Source: Lutjanus erythropterus (Eukaryota > Chordata > Actinopteri > Lutjaniformes > Lutjanidae). Taken from it: 64,000 nucleotides of DNA. The DNA is taken from the NCBI GenBank assembly GCA_020091685.1, contig CM034603.1, positions 11,452,683 through 11,516,682 on the forward strand, given 5' to 3'. Within the stretch, counting starts at the first letter, position 1; every line of letters starts with the position of its first letter. The translations under genes were made by a program, and so were the position numbers. Shown one piece after another: positions 49,057-60,100 of the stretch. Below the pieces are notes generated by a model. The model had not been told where the DNA came from. It saw nothing but the letters and a program-made list of their open reading frames with translations, and did no database searches.

Positions 49057-51178
49057 ACTTTTCTCATATATCAAACAGCGTTGCATTTAAAACGTGTTGT
49101 GTGGTTCAAATAACAGGGGAATAAAAAAAAATCTTGTGTCTGTCGCAGGGCTCCGTTGACTTTATTTTCTATCTAGTACGAGCGACTCTACTTGAATCCT
49201 GAGGAGGAGGCGTCATGCAAGTCTAAACTAATGTTACTCTACAGAGAGACTAGGCTCTTTAACTCTAGGTCCTGTCTTCTAACAATCACAGCTCGACTTC
49301 TCCTAACTTCTAGCCATCCTTTACTCGTTTCCTTGGGGGTAGTGGGAGTCCTGTGACAGTCCTCCAGGAAAGCCACTCCTCCAGCCCCTCCTCTTTCAAT
49401 TAATACCATATGGCAGCTGCTTGACACAGGCTCATTCCCACACTCACCTCATGGTGCTGCTGCTGCAGGGGGATGAACACAGCAGTAACAAGGGGGATTT
49501 CACACAGCAAAGTCAGCCAGATAACAACAAATACAAGGGCAGAGAACAAGTTGTAAATTTAAGTGGTTAGAGGTTTGTTTTTCACAATAATGGTTGTTTT
49601 TCTCTTAACAGCGGTTACAAATTGGTCTATGGTTTGCGGAAAACCTGCTAAAAATGACCAGGTGTAATACAGAATTTCCATCTGACATGCTGCACACAAT
49701 GATGAAGGAAACTAAAATATAGGTGGTGCATTTTCATGCTGATCAAACAGCATGATTGTTGCACAGATGTGTCTTTGACTGGTTGCAATTAAAGGTAACT
49801 CTAAAATGTGCAGTTTGATCTTAAAAAAATACATTTATTAGCCACTGAGCTGTGTGTATTTCACATGGGGCTACAGATACCATGTTCTTTTCCCAGGAGG
49901 GTTACAGGTACAGTCATGACCCACCCTAATCTGCCTCTGGCTACTTGTCTTCGTTGGTTGGTTAGGTTTGGGCATGATGAGTGATTGTTTAGGGTTAGCT
50001 TAAGCATATCAGGGTAAGCCAATCAGAGGCAGAGTAGGGCAGGTCATGACTTTGCCCCCCTGGCTAAAAAAAAGGTATCTGACACACCTCAGGTCAGGAG
50101 GATGGATTATCTTGGCAAAAGAAGACGAGTACACTAAAACATCAGATTTTAACTTAGCTTTTGTTCACATTTTTAAAGTTAAGAGAAATTAACCTTTCAT
50201 GTACACATAAGTCAGATTTTCTTTCAGTTTGACTCACAAAAAAGCAAAAACTCAATGTTTTTGTATTATATTATAAAAATACCACCTTTTATCAGTTATC
50301 TCAGGAGTGGATTATTAAATGCAGGGTTCCTGCAAATTAAAACTGATCACTTTTACATGACTCCTAATAAAACTTCCATGACCACTCACAACCTGTAAAT
50401 ACAGAAACAGAACTGTAGTATATGGCCTTGTCAAACACTACACATGTCAACAGGTACTGAAAACTTAGCTGTTACATTACATGAAAAATTACTGTGACAA
50501 TTTCATTATGCACAGTAATGTCCATGTCTTTTTCAAAACTTTGATAGATTTTACTAATTTACTACTTTTCCAGGTGTAGAAAACAAGATTTTGAGAATCC
50601 ATGACTTTTCCAGGTTTTCCATGACTGTGGGAACCCTGTAAATGTTATATAGGCCTAAGTCTGTGGCAGCTACACTATATGTATCATAGGGGTTGAGAAT
50701 CATGACACCCCTTATACTGTTCAATGAGTCTGTTTCAATAAGGGAAAAAGTCATGACGATGTAATCAAAAACATAAATCAATGACAAATATTTATTAAAT
50801 GTAACAGAAACAAAAGAAAATCCAAATGCAAAGAACATCTTCACAAACAAATCATTTAATGTAAGCTACTACAAGTCAACAGCTTCCTACTTTATATGAT
50901 TATCAATTATTTTAGATAAAGTGCAGTGATGATTTGTGCTCCATAAACAGTTACATCAAAAAAAGGGCAAAAGGTGAAAATGTGCCAATATGCACAACAA
51001 ACAAAACAAAAAGGTGAAATCAGAATTCTGGTCACATCAGCAGCCCTAATCATTCATGATAGTTTCTTCAAATACACAGCAAACTGGTGTCAGTGGAAGA
51101 TATTCTTCATCATAGCAAATCCCAAAAGTGAGCTGCAGTTTTTCGTGCTGACATTCCCTGTAATAGCCGATGCTGAGG
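49057..51178 (-). other. plpp3 upstream region and fyb2-plpp3 spacer
   Basis: The two minus-strand genes are 2.1 kb apart from the fyb2 stop to the plpp3 ATG. The first 200 bp left of this interval must hold the plpp3 5' UTR and promoter, but no TATA box or initiator was recognised. A minus-strand AATAAA at 50796-50791 gives fyb2 a 3' UTR of roughly 400 bp. No exon of another gene (for example an AMPK catalytic subunit) was seen. Confidence 0.5.
50791..50796 (-). terminator. Candidate poly(A) signal of fyb2
   Basis: AATAAA on the minus strand, 383 bp after the fyb2 stop codon, with a T/G-poor but plausible downstream context. Confidence 0.4.
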
Positions 51179-54100
51179 TTAGAAGGTGTCAGCATATAGC
51201 GGCGGGGGAGGAAGGAGCTCCAGCTCTGTGAAGTCGACCTCCTGCTCGCTGTCATACAAAAACACAACGGGACATCAGAGCATATGAGCAGCATGCCAAA
51301 GAACCTGAAGTACCGCGAGTGCTTCTTTGGCAAAAACCTGTGCAGATATAAATAAAGATCAAACGGAGCTTCACTTGCTGATGAGAAGGAAACACTCAAC
51401 ACTTACGGATATGGAGGCTCCTCAACGGCACACAAGAAGTCTGGATAAAGACAAGCAGATACGAATGTCGCATTAACTTTGAACTGTCTCTGCAACCTGT
51501 CCTGCAACATGTCTCCAGGTGACAGGAATCAGATAAATGTACCGACACAAGATATTTTCCATTACAGGCAAGACGCCAACCAGTGTTGAGACTGTAGTGT
51601 CTTTAAAGAGTTTTGTAAGTATCCTCGTCTTAGCTTCACCGTTATCAGAGAGAGTGACACAAGTGATGACAACAGTGGAGTCATGGAAACAAGTAAACTC
51701 TAAACTTACTTGGTGGCTCGGCACTTTTCAGGTCAGGACAGAATGGATAAAATGAAAACAAGAGATTAATTTAACAAAGTTTTTCATGACATCAGTAGAC
51801 TTAAAGGGATAGTTTGGATTATTTGAAGTGGTGCTGCGTAAGGTGCTTATCCATAGTCTGTGTATTACCTACAGTAGATGCCCCCAGTTAGTATTTTAGC
51901 CACTCCAACTAATATTGATTAAAACTGATTGATTACACTTTGTATGGCATGTCTGCATCATGGTTTCGATCAGTCCTCCACATGGCAGCAGGTCTTGGCT
52001 TATACAACAGTGTTTTTTCTTCAGAAAAGGCAAAGTAAAACAGTGAAAATATTCTAGATATATCATACACTTTTTTATTTTTAAGGTAAATCATTTTCTA
52101 AGTGGCTAAAATACCTTTTGTTGCTCACCTTGTCCACAGCAGTACATTGTTAAGCCTCCATGCTGATTCCCCAAACTGGGGCCGTGCCGTTCTCTGACTA
52201 CCTCATACAACCCCACTTTAAATAATCTAAACTCTATACCCTGCAATAATGTGAATTTCAATAAAGTTATGATTGAGATAATGGATAAGAGAGTACTGTA
52301 CTTTGTAGGTGTCGGTCCTCCGCTGTCAGGGATGTCACTAAATTCGTCTTTGTTGTGTTGAAAGAAGATGGCAAGTTTCTGCAGGGCCTCATGTCTGGTC
52401 CTAAAGGTTAAAGACAACAAACTGTTATGACTTATTTTACTATTGTAAATATTACTGTAATACTCATCAGTGGCCTACAGGGGGCGAGGAGCACCTGTAC
52501 AATATATTACAATCCAATATAGTAACCATGAATTAAATACCACTTCTTTTAAGCTTATAATTATCAGTCTTTGTGTCCAAGAGACGCTGATATCCTCCGT
52601 ATGTTCCAACAGGAATACAAAGGTGATGATAACACCTTAACTTTGGAAACAAACAGAATTTCAGTTCATTACAAGTAGACTGAAGGTTTTTTCTTTTGAA
52701 TTATATTCAGTAACGTAATACTTCTGTGATAAGTGTATAACAGTGTTTCGAGGGGTATGGGATGGCATATTTACACGGTCCGCTTTGGTTAGGTGTCGCA
52801 GAAGGCAGTCTGCAATTTATACTTGCATTAAAATTTTTGCTCACTCGGTATATTCAAGACTTCAAACAAAGAGATCACAAGGAGAGGATGACTCAATAAA
52901 CTGCACCGATAGCAGAAAAAAAAAAAGTTGTGTAACCTATGGCCTTTGGAAAACATTAGTACATTGTGAACACAGTGTGCATGAGTCATTGCTCTAACTT
53001 CTTCCCCAGCTGCATTTTTTTTATTTGCTCTGGTGTTTAAAAACAGAGAAACAATAATATATTTGGTTGTCTGTATTTTTCTGTTTTTAGGCAGCCCCAT
53101 GCTTGCATTAGCTAACCTTCATCCCATATGCTTGTGCTCCACAGTCATTTAAAGGGGCTCTGATAGCACTTGGCACTTGCATCCAAGAGTTTCTTACACA
53201 AATCTTATATTTCCGAACGAATGGATATTTTTGGCATTAAAAAAAAGATTGTTTTTTTTGGCCTGGTGGGGGTTCCCATTGGGCTGGTGGACCACCTCTA
53301 CAGTTACAGGGGAAACACTGTAAATCTGTAAGATTTTTTCTGTTTGATGTAATGTTATACTAGAGAAATTGGGGATAAATTAAAATACTATAATATTTCA
53401 CTTATTATTTTCTACATACAATGTTGGATGGACATAAAAGCCCTTCTCTAATACCTTTGGGTTGTTTTTATGACAACTAGACAGGTTCTGAGCTCTGATT
53501 GGACTGTTTGGTGTCATTCAAACAGACATGTCAACAAGCTCCAAGCTTCCAACTTTGAACAAACCTTTCTGTGTGCCGTTTGATTTGATTAATTTACTAA
53601 TTGTGTCAGTTCTTCACCAGTTAAACTGTTACTATTTTGCCAGTTTTTAAGCCAATTATTTGCTTGTTTCAGGCTCTGAAATATGCCAAATTTGCTGCTT
53701 TTCTTTGTTATTAATGATAGTAAATTGTATATCTTTGGGATTCAGTTTGCTGGTTGGACAAAACAAGTTATCTGAACACCTCACCTTCGGTTCTGGGAAA
53801 TTATAATGGGTGTCTTCACCACTTTTTGACATTTTATAGAAGAAATGATTGGTGAATTCATCAAGAAAATAATCTGTAGATTAATCGGTTGTGTCCTCTA
53901 TGTTAGTGTCATCCAATGTACAAACTATTCTCTTTGGTCTCCAACAAAATCATAGAGTGAAAGACTCCAATTATCAGTTTATCTGCCTATATTACTTTGT
54001 TCTTTCCAAAATGTCCAGTGTGTAAAATTAAACAAGATTTATTGGCAGAATATGTCAGCACTGGTATATAATATCCATAAGTATGTTTCAGTGATAATTT

Positions 54101-57100
54101 TGTTGACCAATAATTCTCAGCAGTTTTTGTTAACAACTTTTTTCACCAACAAAAACGCAACGATAACCAAAAGTCATTTATGATGATCTATGATCTATGA
54201 CAAAATTTACTGACACTTTTCATTAACAAATAAAAACGAGACAAAGCATACACTTGCTGTTGACTGAAATTAGACTACAACTAAAACAATTCAGATAACT
54301 ATAATGATTTTTTCTCAAAAGACTAAGACCAAAACTAAATCAAAATTTGCTGACAAAATGAATACAGTTTTCATTAGTTTTCACATGAAAACACAAATTG
54401 TGGTTTCATTACCTTAAAATGAGCCTTTTATATCTACAGACAGTGCAGGTCCTTGTTCCCACAGTAGTCCAGAATGGACAAACCAAACACTCTCACAGTC
54501 TATACAGTCTTTCATGTTTTTTATAGTTTCTCCAACATGCTTGGAAGGGGAGTGACATGAGCCGTATTCAGTTGGTTGCAATCTACACCCTCACCACTAG
54601 ATGCTGCTGGTCCTCTAATATTAGTTATTCAAGGAGAAATATGAACACAGTCGCTGTCTTGAGAATGGATGGACGTGGAAAGATTCATGTACATGTGGGT
54701 TAGCAAGAGAAACGTGCCAAGGTATCTGCTTTGACACCTGTGTGTGTTTCAGACTTACTGTGTGTGTAGGTCCTCCAGGTTGGCATCGCTCAGAGTGTGC
54801 TGGGCGCTCGCATGGCCACATGCTGTTAGAGTGAACACATGAAGGGCAGAGGTGGGGGGGGCGGGGGTGAGTTATGTAAGGACAGTAAGACAGAAGAGGG
54901 AGAGAGGAAACGGCATGGTAAAAGTGCACTTCAAAGGCATGTTACAGTGTGCCCCATATGTTAATGCATAACATGAAACAACTACTAAACCAGAGGGCTG
55001 AGAGATGAGGAAAAACCTATTCTGTTCTCATGTTTTCACTTCAAAAGGACTGGATATAACATGTACTCACACATGTCAGATACTGAAGCAGTCTGCTGTG
55101 GAAAGCTACTACACAGAATGAAGAGAAAGAAAATAATTATATACAGTCTATATTGTGGGTCACATAAATTCCACTCATGACTTTAATGTACTCTTATGTG
55201 GTCAATGGCTTCTGTTCTTCTTTAAGCCACAGTAAAGGATAGCACATTTTCTCAGTCTTACTGGCTTTCATTGGAGGGTGAGAGGGTTTCATCTTCACAG
55301 GCCCACTCCTCACTGTCGTCATCTGTGACTGTGCAAAAACAAACCAGTTTGATTAAGCACAGGGTGCATGCTGATGATAGAGGTTTGGCAGGGTAGAAAC
55401 AAAAAACCCCCAGCCTGCATGGAATTCCTTCACAATCATAAAACAACACATGGCTGTCAAGCAGATGATAACTAGTTAAGTTATGTAGGCCAGCAGGCTT
55501 CGCCTTGTGCGAGTCTGTGAGCTGGTTTCCAACTTCTGTGCGACTGCTTTCCATCAGTCGGCAAGTCCATCCATCATTTCAACCAGTTAATTTTGCTTGT
55601 GCTGTCTTTATTAGACTACAGCACTGTCGTCAGCTGGGCTAATGAAAAAAACTAATGCAGTTAGTGTTAGAAGAGTCAGAACAACCAGTTCAATAATAGG
55701 ATTAGTTCAGAATATTTTATGTGGGTTTGTGTAAAGTATCGATAGTCAGTGTATTAGCTACAGTAGATGCCAGTTAGCACACCCCTAGTTTAGAGAAGCA
55801 GGCGCCAGCATGGAAGGTACTGGAAGCGACCGCCATCTACTGTAGCTAATCCACTGACAATCAATAAGCATCTCATACAACCTTACTACAACTAAATCAT
55901 TTGAACTGTTCCTTTAATGTCTTTGCGCAGAGGATATTGATACTTACAGCTGCTTGTTAGGACAGGGTGACTCGAGGATCTGCAGAGCAAAGAACAGAGT
56001 TATGAATTACTGATCAAGACACATACTGACAGACTGTCAAGCAAGGGATGCTTACGAGTTGTTTTTTTTTAATTGAGAATTTTATCAGTGAGCTACCCAG
56101 TACCTGCTCCCGATGCTGATGGTGTCTCCCTCCAGGTTGCCTCCTCGTCCAGCCGCTTGGGCTTTCTTGCCAAGTTCCAGCATCTCCTTGATATTCAGTT
56201 CCACATTCATGACCGAAATATAACCATCTGCAAACACCCAGGACAGAGCAGAGCGGTTACCGAAAATAACAACTTTCATGTGATCAAATGTTTTTCTTAT
56301 TCTGCTTGTCGTCCAAAATCCAGGTGAAGTTAACAGATGCTGAGGTACTTTAACTCTATGTCAAATCAAATGAAGAACTGATACTGGGGTTCCTACATAC
56401 TTCCAATTAAAAATTCACAACTCAAATTTCCAGATTTCTTTTCAAATTTGACACCTGACTACAAACTGCTAGAAGTTCATTATGTAAGTATGGTTTTAAA
56501 ATCCAACTATTTTGCACCTTGGTTTCTTTTCACATTTAGAATTCTGAGCTAAACCAGGCTTTATATTAGACTGCCCTCAGAGGACATGCATGTACCCACT
56601 GTGTCCATTTGGTCCACTTTCCTACAGAGAAAGCTGGATCACGTTCCACTGTCAAACATCTCTGCCCAAACAGGAAGTTAACTAACTGGTGCCAACTACA
56701 CACTTATTATTTATTATTATCTAAAATTTTGTTTAAATAATATTTTATTAATGTTCCCCACATATTTTTCAGTGTCTTTTATAAATAAGAACCAAATAAT
56801 ATGATTTAATAATAATAATCACAGGAAAACAAAACACTGCATCTAAACTCACACTTGTGGTTGGCGTCCCGGGCGAGCCATTTGCCTTTGGGGCAGCTGG
56901 TGGTGCGAATGATGCTGACTGTGTCCCCGGTCTTCACAGGCAGGTCATTCTTGCGAACCTTGCTAGCCACCGTCACCCTGGCGTGGTACATGGGCTCCTC
57001 TTCACCGGTCACCTAGAGGGTCAAATCTCAGCGATCAGAGTGTTGCCATGCATGATGCCAAGCTGAGAAATTATAGAAATGACTCTTTTTTACTGACTCT

Positions 57101-60100
57101 CATTATTAAGACAGACACTGACAATGATAGTTATTGAAGTGTAGGATGTAATATTTTGTTGAAAAAGACTTAAAATGCTCATATTCACAAGTAAACAAGT
57201 CAATCACTGGCTAAAAAAGGTGGCTAAATACTAAGCATAAGTGGCATTTTGAAAGCGGACAAAAAAAAAAAAACAGCTCTGCTAGATGGAAGAAATTAGC
57301 GACTTCCAATTTGATTGCTTAACTTACTTTGAACTTCTTTTTCATTTCATTTTCCTTCTTCTCCCTTTCTTTTTGCTCTTTTTTTTCCCTCTCCAGGCGC
57401 TGCTTCTCCTTCTTCTTCTGTTCTTTATGGTCAGCAGTGTTGGGGCTTTGGCGTTCCTTACTGAAAACAAATCGAACTGTTCAGTGGCACAAAATAGCTT
57501 ATTTTCCATAAAGATTAGATGTTACACCTGAAATATAAATGGAACCATATGGTAGTAAAACTGACTGAATAACAAAAGGAGTTTTCAGTGTAAAAACAGA
57601 GGGCAAAGGGATATGACCCATTTGTTTAAATCAAAACACCAGTAAGAGAGAGATGTGTAACATACCTGAAGACATGAACATGAGCTGAATGTTCTCCTGC
57701 TACACTGGCCCTGCAGTTTGATTGTCACAATAAGAAAAAAAAGAAATCAATGGCTGCCTTCCATCTGACAAAAACAAATATCAATGATAAAATGCAGGGC
57801 TTGTATGTTTGAAAAGAAAAATAGACATACCATGGATTCTTCGGCCATATGTGAAGACACGCCTCTTCCTTCTGGAAATAAACACAGATGATTTTTAATT
57901 TACCACAGATTGTTCAGCTTGTAAAACAGAGTGAATTCCATAATTTCTCCAGCGTGTTTCTGGCCATAAACTTAAAGAGATAGGTCGTATTTTTGTAAGC
58001 GAGGTTGTATGAGGCACTGTACTTATATATGTCAGTGCAGTTAGCAGGAAGCAGGAAGTGTGGAGGTGTAGGAGGCTAAGGAATGTACTGCTGGACAAGG
58101 TCAGCAGCAAAAAATATTTATCCACCTAAAAAAAAAAAAAAAAAAGTGTAAGGTATACATTTAGAATATTTTCACTGCTTTAACATGCCGTCAGACAGCT
58201 TTTTCTGACGGGAAACTAAAAGCCAAATATCATTCTCTCTAAACCAACAAAACTTCATCGGCAAAATCAGTCATTTTACCTCACAGAACACAGGAGTCGC
58301 TGGTCTACTGCTGCCTCAGTTAGTTAGTTTGTGCTATTGGGCGACTTCCATGGTTTAAAGCACAATTCAGATTCCCCAAAATTACACAACAACACAAACA
58401 AACCAACCAACCAAGGCAGTGGTAGAAGCGCAACTCCTGTGTTCTGCAAGGTAAAAATACTTACTTTGGAGAGAGCAATATCTGGTTTATATAAATGTGG
58501 TTTCGTCTTGGAAAAGGCTGCCTGATGACAATGTAAAGTGGTGTAAATAGTCTAAACATAGCATGCACTTAAACTCATATAGATTTTTTTAGGTAGCTAA
58601 AATATGTTTTTCTGCTGCTTCTCCAAACTGAGAGCATGTTGACTCCAATCAACTGTAGCTAATACACTGACTATTGATATGTACCTCACACAATCTGACT
58701 TCAAATCATTATTGTAATTTAAATGAACTATAATTAAACAACTCCTCCTAACTTGTTCTTATAAAACTTACTCAATAAGATAATTATATACTTAAGATAA
58801 AAAAAAAGTTACCGTAGGGTGGTTGTCAGCATATGGATCTGTAAAAAACGGTTAACAAGGAAACTGAACAGGGAAAATAAATGTCTGCAAATTGTGTATG
58901 CTGGGGAAAAAAACATCATATTAAATCATATTAAGTGCACAGTCTTACTCTTCAGACCGACTTTTCGTTTCCGTGAGTTCTGGCCTAAGATGAATTTGTT
59001 GATGTTCTCGACATCCTCATACACATTATTGCACGCCTCATAGTAACTGTCCTGTTGATACACACTGAAGGGAAGGAAAACAATCAAATTGTACAAACAG
59101 AAGTACAAACACATTGAAATGTGAAAAAAATAAGGATGCAAGACAAATATCAAGGCCCATCAATTAGTGTCTGATAAGGGGAAATTTAAATTATTTATTA
59201 TTATTCTGATAACAAAATTATAGCTGATAAATATCTGCTATAATACAACCCTAATTTCAAAACATTGCATAAATTGTACATTTACATTTTACACAGCACT
59301 CCAACTTTTTGGAATTGGCTTCTCGGTGTCTGATGCATATATGATGATTTAAGATCTAAAGCATTCAATTTGAATTCTTAGGCAAAATGCTTTTTAAAAG
59401 CCAAAGTATATTTCTAACATTTATTTCAGAGTCAGAACTGTTCTTTGATTCTGTTGTAATATTGATGTCAGTTAGATTTGGTTTGGTCAGAGTCAAGGAA
59501 TATTAAAATCATCCAGCTTTGCTCACTACATCTGAGCCTTTCTTACCCTCACATGTGCTTAAACTACAGGTTAAATGTACTTCTTTTTTAAATACAAAAA
59601 TGTGAACTTATCTGTTATCTGTTATTGGCCATGAGAAGTGGTTAATTATCTGTCATCAGTATCAGCTGAAAAAAATCCATATCCCGCATCCTCAGAAACA
59701 ATAGCTCAAAGTGTGACTGCAGTCATTAAAAAACTCACCTTGTCTCCTGTGCAGCAGAGTGAAACTCAGTATCTCCCAGATCAGCCTCATCAGCTTGAGA
59801 GTTGGACAGAGGATCTATGCTGCTCACCTCCTCACTCTGAGACCACTGCTCTGGCACAGCAGGCTCTGGGAACTCTGAAAGGTTTATTGGTTCAGGGAAG
59901 CTTGCTGGATCGAGGGGTATTAAATTTTGACTGCCAGGGTTCAGATCTTGGATGCCTGTGCTCACAAGGGGCTCTACGGGATCGCACGCTGACGAGTCGG
60001 GTTGCGGGTCCTCGCAATCGGCGACCCCGCAGACATCGTCAGCGCTGACTAAGTCTAAGGCTTCCAGCTCCAGGGCACCGATGTCAACACCTTCACCCTC

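Noticed and set aside
49449-49560. Hydrophobic minus-strand frame (ALVFVVIWLTLLCEIPLVTA) upstream of plpp3 exon 1, ending near a GTGAGT donor
   Set aside because: It looks faintly like a PLPP first helix, but there is no in-frame ATG, an in-frame TAA precedes it, no AG acceptor lies before it, and its phase does not fit plpp3 exon 2.
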